64,000 bases of DNA from Dastarcus helophoroides (GCA_028583605.1 CM053335.1:13547053-13611052), one strand, 5' to 3'. Numbered from the stretch's first letter, positions 12,017 through 24,435 are shown. Numbers and translations: made by a program. The notes: generated by a model from the letters alone, not told the origin.

Positions 12017-14803
12017 GCGACCTTCAGCTCACGTGACCTTGAGACCAAGTGACATCGAACTCACGTCTTGAGGTAGCAGTCAGGAGACTTTGAGTTTACG
12101 CTACCTTGACCTTGTAGTCACGTAACTTCGAGCAAACGTGAGCTTGAACATCCGCGACCTTAAGCTAACTAATCCGTATTCGTCTGAACTTGAGCTCACG
12201 TGCTCCTTACATTACGCTACCTCGACCGCACTTGACCTTGAAGTTGCGTGACCTCGGGCCTAGGTGACCTTGAACTCACATAACCTTGACCGAAATTGAC
12301 TTTGAGCTACTTCGACCTTGAACTCACGTTGAAATCGCGTGATCTCGAGCTTAGACAACCTTGATTGAACTTGACCTTGAAGTCATGTGACCTCGGGCTC
12401 GGGAGACCTTTAACTCCCGTGACCTTGACCTGACTTTGAGCTCAGTCGACATTAAACTCACGTAACCTTGACCGCACTTGTCTTTGAAGCCACATGACTT
12501 TGAACTCGGGCAACCTAGAACTCACATGACCTTGATCACATTTGATCTCAGACGATCTTGAACTTAACGCGACCTTGACCGTAATTGACCTTGTAGTCGC
12601 GTGATTTCGAGTTCGAGCGACCTCCAACTCACGTGACCTTGATATCAATTGACCTTGAACTTATATGACCTTGACCTTAAAGTCGCTAACTTCGATCTCA
12701 GACGACCTTGACCGTAATTGATCTTGAAGCCACGTGATTTCGAGTTCGAGCGACCTCGACAGCAATTGACCTTGAACTTGCGTGGCCTTGCCAACACTTG
12801 ACCTTGAAGCCATGTGACCTTAACCGCACTTAACCTTGACGTCACGTAACCTCGATCTCAGAGGACCTTAAACTTGCGTGACCTTGATCGCACTCGACTT
12901 TAAGCTCACGTGATTGAGCTAGCATGACTTGGAACTTACATGACCTTAAAATCTCGTAATCTTAAGCCCAAGTGAATTTTCGAGTTCGAGCGACCTCCAA
13001 CTCACGTGACCTTAACAGCAATTGACCTTGAACTTTATGACCTTGACCACATTGGACCTTGAAGTCGCTAACTTTGTTCCCAGACGATCTTGAACTTACG
13101 CGACCTTGATCTTAATTGACGTTGAAGTCACGTGATTTCGAGTTTGAGCGACCTCCAACTCACGTGACCTTGACAGCAATTGTCCTTGAACTTGCATGGC
13201 CTAGCCCACGTTTGACCTTGAACTTGCATGGCTTTGCCCACGCTTAACCTTAAAACCATGTAACCTTGACCGCAATTGGCCGTGAACTCAGGTGACCTTG
13301 ACCGCGCTTAACCTTGACGTCACGTAACCTCGATCTCAGACGGCCTTGAACTTGCGTGACCTTGATTGCACTCGACTTTAAGCTCACGTGACTGAGCTTG
13401 CACGACTTTGAACTTACATGACCTTGAAATCTCGTAATTTTAAGCCCAAGTGAATTTTCGAGTTCGAGCGACCTCCAACTCACGTGACATTGACAGCAAT
13501 TGACCTTAAACTCACATGACCTTGACCACATTTGACCTTAAAGTCGCTAACTTTGATCTCAGACGATCTTGAACTTACTCGACCTTGACCGTAATTGACC
13601 TTGAAGTCGCGTGATTTCGAGTTCGAGCGACCTCCAACTCACGTGACCTTGACAGCATTGACCTTGAACTTGCATGGCCTTGCTCACACTTGACCTTGAA
13701 GCCATTTGACCTTGACCGCAATTGGCATTGAACTCAGGTGACCTTGACCGCATTTAACCTTGACGTCATTTAACTTCGATCTCAGACGACCTTGAACTTG
13801 CGTGACCTTGATCGCACTCGACTTAAAGCTCACGTGACTGAGCTTGGACGACTTTGAACTTACATGACCTTGAAATCTCGTAATCTTAAGCCCAAGTGAA
13901 TTTTCGAGTTCGAGCGACCTCCAACTTACTTGACCTTGACAGCAATTGACCTTGAACTCACATGACCTTCACATTTGAACTTGAAGTCGCTAACTTTGAT
14001 CTCAGACGATCTTGAACTTACGCAACCTTGACCGTAATTGACCTTAAAGTCGCGTGATTTTGAGTTCGAGCGGTCTTCAATTCACGTCACCTTGAACTCA
14101 CATGACCTTGACCACATTTGACCTTAAAGTCGCTAACTTTGATCTCAGACGATCTTGAACTTACCCGACCTTGACCGTAATTGACCTTGAAGTCGCTTGA
14201 TTTCGAGTTAGAGCGACCTCCAACTTACGTGACCTTGACAGCAATTGACCTTGAACTTTCATGGCCTTGCCCACGCTTGACCTTAAAACCATATGATCTT
14301 GACCGCAATTGGCCTTGATCTCAGGTAACCTTGACCGCACTTAACCTTGACGTCGCGTAACCTCGATCTCAGACGACCTTAAACTTGCGTGACCTTGATC
14401 GTACTCGATTTTAGGCTCACGTGACTGAGCTTGCACGACTTTGAACTTACATGACAGACGTTCTTAAGCTTACGCGACCTTGACCGCAATTGATCTTGAA
14501 GTCGCGTGATTTCGAGTTCGAGCGACCTCCAAATCACGTAACCTTGGCAGAAATTGATCTAAAACTTGCATGACCTTGCGCACACTTAACCTTGAAGCCA
14601 TGTCACCTTGAGCTCGTGTGACCTTTATCCCAATTGACTTTGAACTCAGGTTACCTTGACCTCACTTAACCTTGACGTCACGTAACCTCGATCTCAGACG
14701 ACCTTAAAATTGCGTGACCTTGATCGCACTTGACTTTAAGCTCACGTGATTGAGCTTGCACAACTTTGAACTTACATGACCTTGAACTCTCGTAATCTTA
14801 AGC
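12017..14803. repeat. Degenerate satellite of TGACCTTGA-type units
   Basis: About 2.8 kb of short units (roughly 11-13 bases) alternating TGACCTTGA with variants of ACTCACG, giving many TGACCTTGA and CACGTGAC words. A higher-order unit of about 445-480 bp is visible: the block AAGCCCAAGTGAATTTTCGA recurs near 12965, 13443 and 13888. The minus-strand frames here are translations of the repeat, not genes. Confidence 0.85.
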
Positions 14804-15847
14804 TTTTCGTCTTTTTCTTAAACATTTCCGCTTTAAAATTTCGTCTTCTCAAATGTTGACTTTATTGTCGATTTCGATTTTTTTAAAATATGTCGACATT
14901 TCAAAATCTTCACTTTTTTCAAATGCCCCATTTTTATTAAAATTTCGACTTTCTCTTTTTACAAATTCTTTTGAAAAATTGATTTTTGAAAATAGTTGAC
15001 TTTTGCAAATTACAACTTTTTCTTGAAACAATCGATTTTTCAAAGATTCAATTTTTTACAATTTCCATTTTTCGACTATTTCTTAAAAATTTTGACCTTA
15101 CAATCTTCAATTCTCAAAATGTTGACTTTTGTCAATCTAGATTTTTCGAAATATTTTGGCATTTAAATATTTCTTTTTCTTTTTTTCAAATTACCCATTT
15201 TCATTAAAATTTTACTTTTTCGGAAAATGTTGAGTTTTTTACAAATTCTGTTAAAAATCTTGCCTTTTAAACATTTTGACTTTTTATAAAATAAAAATTT
15301 TTTTTAAATATCGACATTATTTGAAAAATTCCATTTTTTTTAAACACCAATTTTGATCAGAATGTCAACTCAAAAGTGCGCTCAAAAGTTTCAGTTTCTT
15401 TACGGTTCTTTTTTGAATATTTTAATCTTTTTGTAAACTGCTACATTTTTAATAAATGTCGACATTTCTATTTTTCGAAATTTCTATTTTATTAAACATC
15501 GATTTTTAGAAAATTCAGATATTTCTCAAAATTTTGACGTTTTTAAAGTTCTCGACTGTTTTCAGTAATTTCCGGATTTCAAGCTTCGAATTTTCCAAAT
15601 TTCCATTTTTATCAAAATTTTTCAAATCACAAAATTTGAAATATTTCATAGCTTTTTTATGATATTCGAGTTTTTCAAACCACAACTTTTTTTTTAAATT
15701 TCGACTTTTTAAAATTTCAACATTTTATAAAGTTACACTTTTTTCAAAAATGTCGAAATTCGAAATTTCTTCCTTTTTCAAATTTTCATTTTCGCGAAAT
15801 TCTAATCATTTTCAAAAAGGTCGGCATTTCAAATTTTTTTCTTTTTT
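14804..15847. repeat. Degenerate AT-rich repeat, T-rich on plus strand
   Basis: Same TTTCGACTTTTT class as elsewhere. No clear tandem period and no gene. Confidence 0.75.
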
Positions 15848-16400
15848 CAAATGCACCATTTTTATTAAAATTTCGACTTTTTGAAATTGCAGCATTTTAT
15901 AAATTTACACTTTTTTCAAAAATGTCGAAATTCGAAATTTCTTCCTTTTTCAAATTTTCATTTTCTCGAAATTCTAATATTTTTCAAAAAGGTCGGCATT
16001 TCAAATTTTTTTCTTTTTTCAAATGCACCATTTTTATTAAAATTTCGACTTTTTGAAATTGCAGCATTTTATAAATTTACACTTTTTTCAAAAATGTCGA
16101 AATTCGAAATTTCTTTCTTTTTCAAATTTTCGTTTTCTCGAAATTCTAATATTTTTCAAAAACGTCGGCATTTCAAATTTTTTTCTTTTTTCAAATGCAC
16201 CATTTTTAATAAAACTTCGACTTTTTGAAATTGCAGCATTTTATAAATTTACGCTTTTTTCAAAAATGTCGAAATTCGAAATTTCTTTCTTTTTCAAATT
16301 TTCGTTTTCTCGAAATTCTAATATTTTTCAAAAAGGTCGGCATTTCAATATTTTTTCTTTTTTCAAATGCACCATTTTTATTAAAATTTCAATTTTTTTC
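15848..16400 (+). repeat. Tandem repeat, 172 bp unit, ~3 copies
   Basis: The word CAAATGCACCATTTTT starts at 15848, 16020, 16192 and 16364, an exact 172 base spacing. A partial copy precedes it from about 15730. Units are very similar, so the amplification is more recent than the surrounding degenerate repeat. The overlapping open frames of 68-144 codons here are this repeat translated. Confidence 0.85.
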
Positions 16401-16594
16401 TCAAAATGTTCAGTTTTTACAAATTCCTTAAAAAAGTTCGGCCTTTTGAAAATTTTGACTTTTTACAAAAAATTTCGACTTTTTTAAAAAAATGCTAGCC
16501 TCTTAAAACTTCCATTTTTTTAAATTCCCATTTCTGTTAAAATTTTGACTTTTTCTCAAAATTTTCAGTTTATTTAGAATTTTTGTTTTCGAAA

Positions 16595-16892
16595 TTTTCG
16601 ACTTCCTGAAAATTGTGACTTTTTTGTAAGTTACGACTTTTATGACAAATATAGACATTATCATTTGTCCAAATTTCTGCTTTTATCCAAAAAAGTCGAA
16701 TTCTTCAGAAAGTCAAAATTTGGAGTCAATATTTTGAAAAAAGTCGAGCTTTATTAAATCGAAATTTCAAAACGGGCGAATTTTTCTACAAAATTCTACA
16801 AAACTGAAAATGGAAATTTAAAAAAAAAGTGTAAAAATCTTCAAATAATGTGAAAGTTTTCAAAAATTAGTCAAGATATATTCAAAAGTAAT
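16595..16892 (+). repeat. Long direct repeat, copy 1
   Basis: About 300 bp nearly identical to 21785-22091, from CTTCCTGAAAATTGTGACTT to AAGATATATTCAAAAGTAAT. It shows that the AT-rich repeat also spreads as large segments. Confidence 0.8.
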
Positions 16893-17029
16893 GAATTTTT
16901 TTTTAAAATTGCAATTACATAATGAGGAGTCGAAGTTTCAAAAAAGCCAACTTCTTCAATCGAAGTTGCAATTTTTAACTTTGAATTCTTCTTCTTCTTC
17001 TTCGAATTCTTCAAAAAGTGGAACAAACT

Positions 17030-17250
17030 TAGTAAGTTTACACGCCTTTGAAGAGTTCGTGCATATTGCGGGATGATGTTTTGTTCAAATTGGTTGATAC
17101 GTTCAACAGACAGACCGACAAAAACATTTTCTTATTTTTATATTAGTTAGAATGTACTAATTTTTATTATTAGTTAGGGGTACTCAACATCAACGATAAA
17201 ATATGGAAAGGGTCAACAAATGTTGAAAGTTTGGGAAACCCTGCACTAGG
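17030..17250. repeat. Fragment related to the 17.9 kb MITE
   Basis: Contains GGATGATGTTTTGTTCAAAT and TTGATACGTTCAACAGACAG and ends GTTTGGGAAACCCTGC. All have counterparts in the element at 17910-18200. The left terminus is missing. Confidence 0.6.
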
Positions 17251-17901
17251 GATTTAGTAGATAGGCCATGATAATGCATTTTAAAGCCTGTCACAGCATT
17301 CAAATAATAATATGTAGGGAAATAATAACATTTTCAACTAGAATACACACCGTAATTTACTTATACTAATTAAATTATGTTATTATTGGCGGAACCTCTA
17401 ACGATTTCGATTATACAAGTTCATTATCATGGTGAGTGCGTTTTGTTTTCTTTTTTGAAACGAATGATGCAATAATCTCGGTTATTTCAGCGGATAAAAC
17501 GGCGTTAGGTGTGGTGGAACGAGTTTTCCGCAACAGCTCGCCTATATCGTGCAATTTTTTTCTCTTACCGATTCATGAAATTAAAATGTATGCACATAGT
17601 TAGCAGTTCAAGGGTACTTTCTTTATATTTTTACGAATCGCTAATGCTCTATAAAATTGCAAATGAGCTTAAGCTTGTTTCTCTTTGTACGCTGAAACGT
17701 CCACCACCGTTGAGTTATCCTTCGACCCTTTTGACCCACTGTTATAACTGCAGTAAAAGAGGGATGTTCAAAAAAATCCTTGCACACTTGACTTTTTATC
17801 AAGTGTGCTAGATTTTCTGTTAGATAAGCGAAAATGCGATTGTGCTTTGGTCGATTTGTTAAGGTATCACTTGACGTGTTATTTAGGCAAAGGTTAGAAT
17901 T
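17251..17901. other. Spacer, no gene recognised
   Basis: Low-repeat sequence. The frame 17509-17811 (100 codons) has no recognisable domain or promoter. Confidence 0.45.
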
Positions 17902-18208
17902 GTCTAAAGCAGTGTTTCCAAAAGTGTGGTACGCTTATCCCCAGGGGTACGGGAAGAGTTTGGTGGGGGTACACGCCGCACTAGGCGGCTTCAGATGGCT
18001 CAAAAGTTAAAAATTAGTTGCTTGGATAAACGTAACACAGTTAACTCAATCAGCTTGCACAGCTTTGTGAACTCTTTAAAGAGTTCATGCAGATTGCAGA
18101 ATGATGTTTTGTTCAAATTCTTTGATACGTTCAACAGGCAAACACACTCGCGAAAAATCATGAAAAGAGTATACAGATGTCGAAAGTCTGGGAAACACTG
18201 GTCTAAGA
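17902..18208. mobile_element. hAT-like MITE with 8 bp target duplication
   Basis: Termini are CAGTGTTTCCAAAAG at the left (from 17910) and the inverse, GGGAAACACTG, at the right (to 18200). Flanks are GTCTAAAG at 17902-17909 and GTCTAAGA at 18201-18208, a plausible 8 bp duplication with two differences. The GTGGTACGC...GGGGTACG start is typical of non-autonomous hAT elements of animals. It encodes nothing. Confidence 0.75.
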
Positions 18209-18296
18209 TAAAAGAAGCTTCTTGGGAAAGCTATTTTCTTTAACTAAATATGAATTGAATTAATGAAATTCGTAAAATGGTTTCAAGATCTTTTTT

Positions 18297-18904
18297 TTGA
18301 TACTTTCGCTGCTTTTTAAATTTTTGATTTTTTTATCAACTTCAACTGAATCAAACTGTCAGCTTTTTACAGCCAACTTGATGAGTTTTTCTAGAACCCC
18401 CATATCTGAGTTGAATTTAATAAGCAACATTCCAATTTTAAAATTGTTTTTTCTTATGCCTGCTAATGATGGAAACTGTTAGTTCGTCGTTATAAAATCA
18501 GTTTTACTCCCTTAATAAGTAATTGCAAAAAATCCCGAAGCTGCAAATACGATTCGTATTGTGCTACATTCCGGCTTAATTGGAACGGATATTGCCTGAT
18601 TGGCGTGATTTATAACAAAATCGATAAAGCTATTTCACAAATGGACTGCCAAATGGACTTTGGAGATAATCTAAGGATGCTTTTATGAGGAACGTTAAAA
18701 TTTATTTCTTATATTCCGAGCCCTGGCACATTCCCTATTAGCATATTATGCATGTCCCATAGAATAGGTCGTTGAATTTGTTTATAGCTTCTGGGTCACG
18801 TTGCCAAATTTCTAACCAAAGCTTAAACGATTCTTTTTTATTTTGTATTACATTTCTCTTAAAGCACATTTTCCCTAAAGCACCTTTTCCCTAAAGCATA
18901 TTTT
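18297..18904. other. Spacer with a short tandem run
   Basis: No gene recognised. At about 18858-18910 an ~18 bp unit containing CCCTAAAGCA is repeated four times. A segment near 18725-18775 (CCTATTAGCATATTATG, GTCCCATAGAATA) is partly repeated at 19560-19610. Confidence 0.5.
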
Positions 18905-19554
18905 ACCTAAAGATGGGTTTCTTAACCTTTTATAGTCGCAGACCACGTTCAAGGTTTCACAAACCCTTTGAATATTAGTGATAACTACCCTTTCTTTAAA
19001 CGACCAGTTAAATGTTCTGTAATAAAACGGTTAAACGTGCCAAAGTTGAAAATATTTACAACCACAACCATAGACTAGTTTCGACTTTCCTTGGCTTCGT
19101 CAGTACAGTGCAGTCGTTGTAAACATCTTTTTTTTTGTTCTGTCGAGTGAGTCAGCAAATTCTTTGTTGTCTTCTTCTTCTTTTCTTCTTCTTCTTTTTT
19201 TCTTCTCTTGCTTTCTCTCTTTCTTCTTGTTCTTCTTTTTATTTTTCTTTTTCTTCTTATTTTTCTTTTATTTAGGTCTAACCCTGTTTTTCTTCACGAA
19301 TTTCATGGTGTTTCTGTTGAGGTAGATACCCAGCTTTTTTTCTGGAATAAAAATGTTCAGAGGGCAGATGAAGATAGATTAATTAGAATAGTACGTGACG
19401 AAAAACCAATACGAAAGCGAGATTCAGGAAGGCCAAAAAGGATTGTTTATCGTCGTACTCATAAATGTAACGACTAAAATAAAGTGTCCATCGTAGACAG
19501 CCATGGACCTCGAAGACTTAACAGACCCCCAGTTTAAGAAACTCTGCTCTAAAG
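18905..19554. mobile_element. hAT-like non-autonomous element
   Basis: The left end ATGGGTTTCTTAACCTTTT at 18913 is the inverse of the right end TTTAAGAAACTCTG at 19546. Flanks ACCTAAAG (18905-18912) and CTCTAAAG (19547-19554) match at 6 of 8 positions. The GTCGCAGACCAC near the left end recalls common hAT termini. The frame at 19208-19477 inside it has no recognisable transposase signature. Confidence 0.6.
19067..19111 (-). ncRNA. Decayed hammerhead ribozyme motif, Penelope-like family 2
   Basis: Minus strand: CTGACGA, then a poorly paired stem II, GAAA, CTAG, TC and TATGGT. Stem I pairs CACTGTA-side bases with TATGGT over six positions, using changes that compensate relative to the intact copy at 63427-63471. 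Stem II has lost pairing, so this copy is probably inactive. The sequence flanking it for about 60 bases also matches the 63.4 kb copy. Confidence 0.6.
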
Positions 19555-20240
19555 CTTGGGGCCTATTGGCACATTAGCTATGTCCCATAGAATATGTTGA
19601 TTAAATTTCATCATAACCTGTGCTTCCATGATGGAATTTCCCTTTTTTATCGGTCTATTCAAGTATTCAAGACGAGTTTAGCGATTGGTTTCAGTTTTAG
19701 TCGCTGGTTTAAGTTGAGTTTATCCCTCTAATTGTGGCGAATTCTTTCGTTACTTTGTGACACATTTCCACTGGAGCCCAGTGTAATCTTTCAATTATTG
19801 CATCGCCCCGTTCGTATTGAGAATGCATTTCCTTAGCGAGTTGATTGTAAAATCAATAAAAGTAATTATTTACCAGCCGCTTGGGATCCAAATATTGGAA
19901 ACTCTAGTCGTTTTGATTGATCTTTTGGCACAGATAGCTCTTTTGTGAGATGGTTTTTGTGCTCCACAAAGATAAATGCGATGCTTCTCGAAAGAGGATC
20001 CCATATGCAAAATCTACAATGTCATTTTCATATCTTATCTTTCAGAATAGACCTGTCAAAGGGGAAACGCTACTGGAATGCCTTCTAATAAGAAAAATGC
20101 ACAAAACGCTCCCTCAGTTTGCCAAGTGTTGGTTTCCCCTAAAAATGTCACAGTATTTTATGCTAATTAAGCTATTCCGCCAAATTTTCCAAATAAGAAT
20201 CAAAATTTTGGAATCAAATTCGATTTTTACGAATAGTCAC
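19555..20240. other. Spacer, no gene recognised
   Basis: Low-repeat sequence. The frame 19950-20249 (99 codons) shows no recognisable domain. No promoter found. Confidence 0.4.
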
Positions 20241-22090
20241 ACTCAGTAAAAAACTCTAATTTTAAAATAAATTGTTACCAAATTGCTCTAATTTTTAAGA
20301 AAAATGTCAACATTTAGAAATCTCACAAAATTGTTACTGTTTATGAAGATTCTACCTGAAACCCTCAACCTTTTTAAAGATATTGACTGAAAAAAGGAAA
20401 CCCAACTTGTTTGAAGAATTCTGTTTTTTGGAAATCCCTAATTTAAACAAAAAATGACCTTTTAGAAAGGTTCCCTCGTTTCTAGTTTTTTATAGAAAAT
20501 TTCGATCTTTTTTGAAACTTGGACATTTAAAAATTTTCTGCATTCTTCATTTGCAGTTTTTCAAAGTTACATTTTTTTTCAAAATAGGTTTTTTTTGAAG
20601 ATATTACCTATTTTGGGAATTTTTATTCAAAATTTTGACTTTAAAGTGAAAACTTCAAAAAGTCAACATTTTTTGACCTATTTTAAAAATGTCTACCTTT
20701 TTCAAAATTTCGGCTTTTTTTTTGGAAAATTTTATTTATTAAAATGTTGACTAAAATTTTAGACTTTTCGAAGTTTTTAGTTTACTGTTGAAAAATTCGA
20801 GTTATTTTCTAAATTTTATAATTTGTCTTGAAATTTGACCACTATTTTTTTCGTTCCGGTTTTCGATTTTCGTTCCTGAAAAAAAATCATATCGGTTCCG
20901 TTTCGGTTTTAGTTCCCACAAAAATAACGGTTTTTTTCGGTTTTCCGTTCAGTTCCGGGTGACTCATTTTTTTAATTTTCTATTTAAATTGATTTTCTAA
21001 CATAATTCAGGAAATGTTCTCTTTCTTTTTCTAAATATTCTGGTAACTACTCTGGTAATGCTTAAAATTTAAAGAAAATATTTCTCGATTTTTCTAGTTT
21101 GAAAATTTCACCCCGAAACTCTGGATTCTGGGTTCATTTTGAGTTCAAACTTCAAAAAAAAATCTTGAACTTTATAAAAAAATTAGCTGATACCGGCGCT
21201 TTCACCTAGGTAAAAAAAGAGTAAGGATCCTTTGGTTATAAACTTTTTGAAAGTTTCGACTTTTCTGAAGAATTCAATTTTTATTGAAAATTTTGACTTA
21301 TTTCGAAAATTTCGACAATAAAAACCCAATTTTTCACAAAGTCGATCTTTTCTCGTTCGATTTCAAAATTTCGAAACTTTTACTTGATTTTGAAAATTTC
21401 GACTTTTTTCAAAATTTTGATTTTCTGAATATTTCAAATTCCTCAAAATTCTCTCTTAATTGGTTGGTTTTTTTTTTTTTTTGAATATTTTACTTTTATA
21501 ACTTCTGCTCTTGTTAAAGATTTTATTTTATGAAAATTTCAATTTTTTTTGAATATTTGGAATTGATCTCGAAGGTTGAATCTTTGACCTTATTTTTCTA
21601 AATATCAGAAACTTCGGACGCAAAATTTCATCTTTTTTTGCAAATCTGACTAATTTAAAATTCGATTTTTTTAAAATATTTGAATTCTTTTTAAAAATTT
21701 GAATGTTTTCAAAGTTTTAACTGTTTGCAAATATCGACTCTCTCGAGTGTTTGTTTTTTTATTCAACTTTTTTTCAATTATCACTCTTTCGCAGAATTTT
21801 GACTTCCTGAAAATTGTGACTTTTTTGTAAGTTACGACTTTTATGACAAATGTAGACATTATCATTTGTCCAAATTTCTTCTTTTATCCAAAAAAGTCGA
21901 ATTCTTCAGAAAGTCAAAATTTGGAGTCAATATTTTGAAAAAAGTCAAGCTTTTTAAATCGAAATTTCGAACAGGGCGAATTTTTTTACAAAATTCTACA
22001 AAACTGGCAATCAAAATGTTAAAAAAAGTGTAAAAATCTTCAAAACATATGAAAGTTTTCAAAAACTAGTCAAGATATATTCAAAAGTAA
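20241..22090. repeat. Degenerate AT-rich repeat, mostly T-rich on plus strand
   Basis: Contains the second copy of the long direct repeat (21785-22091) and a CGGTTCCGTTTCGG-rich stretch at about 20865-20965. No gene. Confidence 0.7.
20862..20968. repeat. CGGTTTCGG-type dispersed repeat, copy 1
   Basis: Runs of TTTCGGTTTTCCGTTC and ATATCGGTTCCGTTTCGG. A similar block lies at 24325-24435. It looks like a fragment of a dispersed element, not recognised further. Confidence 0.5.
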
Positions 22091-22282
22091 TGACGCGTTT
22101 CGACAGCCAAGCTGTCATCTTCAGAAAGGAAAGAGAGAGTTGTCTCTCTGAAGATGACAGCTTGGCTGTCGAAACGCCTTAGAGCAACCTCTGTTGTGTT
22201 TTTTAATCTTTCTTGGTTTCAGGGGACAAGTTCTGTGTTTCAATTTTTGAAGATAACCAAGGACCAGTCCGTTCCATCAAAA
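22091..22282. repeat. Penelope-like ribozyme repeat, copy f (two arms)
   Basis: Left arm 22093-22124 is the inverse of 22148-22180. The right arm continues through CAACCTCTGTTGTG, TTTCTTGGTTTCAGGGGACA and ends at CCAGTCCGTTCCATCAAAA. Comparison with 16892 places the left junction at about 22092, in the middle of the duplicated AT-rich segment. Confidence 0.85.
22139..22188 (+). ncRNA. Hammerhead ribozyme motif (copy f)
   Basis: Stem I: GTTG-T-CTCT (22139-22147) pairs with AGAGCAAC (22181-22188), eight pairs with one bulged T. Core CTGAAGA 22148-22154. Stem II GACAG/CTGTC with CTTGG loop. GAAA 22171-22174. Stem III CGCC here (CGCG in most copies, self-complementary, as in dimeric hammerheads). 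Cleavage triplet ends TT. All conserved core positions of the family are present. Activity is inferred only. Confidence 0.7.
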
Positions 22283-24042
22283 TTACTTTTTAAAAAGTCT
22301 GCTTTTTTCAAAATTTTGATTTTTACTGTATATTTAATGATATTGAAAAACCAATTTTTAAAAAGTTCTCCCCTGTTTTTTTAAATTTTTGACCGTGGTC
22401 CAACTTTTGATAATTTCTCAAAGCTTTGATCTTTTTTAAAAACGGAGATTTTTTTTTAAATTTCAACTTTTTCTCCAGGTTTCGGCTTTTATGTAGTAAA
22501 CTGAACTTTTATTTGAAAAATTTTCCTTTAATTTTTGTTTTTTGAAAAATTAAATTTTTCTCAAAATCTTGACATTTTTAATATTTTCGAACCCTTTTCA
22601 GAATTTAGACTTTTTTGAAAGTTCCGACATTTTATCATCGAAATTTCGACTTTTCCTTAAAGCTGTAACTTTTTCAGAATTTGATTTTTTTTGGAAAATT
22701 TCCTCTTTTCAAAATTTTGACTATTTGTAAAAAATTTGACAACACAAAGTTTTTTTTCTCAAAATTTCAATTTTTTCAAAGTTTTAGATATTTTATAGTA
22801 AGATTATGTTGAAACAGTATTTTTTAAAAACCTTTAGCTTTTTTTGAAAATTTCCGCTTTGGCTCAAACTTTTTACTATTTCTCGAAGTTTTAACTTCTT
22901 TTTTTGGTAATTCCGACTTTTTCCAAATTTTCACTTTTCAAAATTGCACCTTTCTAAAATATTTCAATTTTTTCAGGATTTTAATCTTTTTTGAAAGTAT
23001 TTACCTTTTATCGTCAAAATTGGGAATTTTTTCGAAGTTTAATATAGCTTCATTCAAAATTTGAAGATTTTTCGAAATTTCCATTTATTTTTTCAGAAGT
23101 TCGAGTTTCTGTGATAACTTCGACATTTTTTCAAAATTCGCCTGTCCCAGAAATGTTTTAATTTTGCTGAAGAATCTAATTTTCCAAATCACCAATTTAT
23201 AAATTTTAAACGAATTCTACAAAACGAACTTAAGACTAAATTTCGATTTCAAAGCTGCCTAAATTCAAAACAATCTGAAAAAGAATCGCAGCTTCGACGC
23301 TAAAGTCGAAATTTTAAGAAAAAAATCAAATATAACGTAAACAAAACCAGATAAAAATTGGAAGTTTAAATTAGACATTTTCTAACATGTCATCGTTTCA
23401 AGTTTCAATTTCGACTCCAATTTCAAGATCCCAGCTTTAAATTGGAATATAAATGTTGTATTTTTTTCTTGAAATTTTGACTGAAATTCCTAATTTCTAG
23501 TAAAAATTAGAAATAGCGAGGTTTTATCGCAAGTTTAAAAAAAAAGCCAAGGAAAGCCAGGAATTTTGGGAAGTTTTATGAAGTCGGCATCGAAGAAAAG
23601 CATTAAAATTTGAAATTTCTAGAAAAAAATTGGCATATTTAAATTAAAGTGAAATTTGAAGGAAAAAATTCAAGAAAACTCGAAATTTTAATTAATAACT
23701 TCAAAAAATAGGGGTATCAGATTATAAAAGGGAGAATCCAAGTTTGAGAAAAAAACAAATTTTGAGTATTTGTTCGGAAAAATTCGAATTTGCAAATAAA
23801 ATTGTCTGAAAACTGAACTTCAATGAAAAAGATTGCTCTGCTTGAGTCCATATTTACAATAGCACACAAAATTTTTCTTTTAAACTCCTCAAAATTCTAG
23901 AAAAAGAAAAGAAATATTTCGAGAAAAAGCTCCAAATTTCAAAAAAGAGCCGAAAATTTTGAAAAAAAGTATTCAAGTTTTACAATTTAAAACTTAATTT
24001 GGCTTGAAATTTTGAAAATAAAAGCATAATTTTCTTAAAAAA
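22283..24042. repeat. Degenerate AT-rich repeat, T-rich then A-rich
   Basis: T-rich on the plus strand to about 23200, then A-rich to about 24040, so the repeat changes strand inside this block. No gene. Confidence 0.7.
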
Positions 24043-24142
24043 TTGAAACACAGAACTTGTCCCCTGAAACCAAGAAAGATTAAAAAACACAACAAAGGTT
24101 GCTCTAACGCGTTTCGACAGCCAAGCTGTCATCTTCAGAGAG
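24043..24142 (-). repeat. Penelope-like ribozyme repeat, copy g (one arm)
   Basis: Single arm on the minus strand, from the ribozyme core to the TTCTGTGTTTCAA end. Confidence 0.8.
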
Positions 24143-24147
24143 AAAAC
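24098..24147 (-). ncRNA. Hammerhead ribozyme motif (copy g)
   Basis: Minus strand: CTCT, CTGAAGA, T, GACAG/CTTGG/CTGTC, GAAA, CGCG, TT, AGAGCAAC. Stem I is four pairs, an unpaired section, then three pairs. CGCG is self-complementary, fitting pairing between two RNA copies at stem III. No core position is mutated. Confidence 0.65.
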
Positions 24148-24324
24148 TATTATAATTTTCTTAGAAAGAAAGGAAATTGTAAGTTTCTAATTAAACTTTC
24201 TTTCGTTAAAGTTAACTCATAATTTTGAGATGAAAGTTGCATGAATTTGTGTAAAATTTTGAAAAGAAAAATTCTAAAAATATCCCAAACCTTAAGGTAA
24301 AGTAAAAATTATTTTAAGAGCTTA

Positions 24325-24435
24325 CAAATTCAACAAACCGAAATAAACCGTTATTTTTTTCCGGTTCTGATCCTGCAAAAATAAGGTTTTTTTTCGGTTT
24401 CTGGTTTTCGGTTCAGTTCCGGTTCGAAGCCCTGA
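24325..24435. repeat. CGGTTTCGG-type dispersed repeat, copy 2
   Basis: AACCGAAATAAACCGTTATT, then TTTTCGGTTTCTGG and TTCGGTTCAGTTCCGG. Related to 20862-20968. Not a gene. Confidence 0.5.

Noticed and set aside
12442..13753. Minus-strand Arg/Ser/Val frames in the TGACCTTGA satellite
   Set aside because: Repeat translations with no start context or domain.
15881..16487. Overlapping frames of 115, 144 and 68 codons
   Set aside because: The 172 bp unit is not a multiple of three, so each frame is the same tandem repeat read in a shifted phase.
18858..18912. Telomere-like repeat (CCTAA words)
   Set aside because: The unit is about 18 bp with CCCTAAAGCA, not a pentamer (CCTAA)n array.
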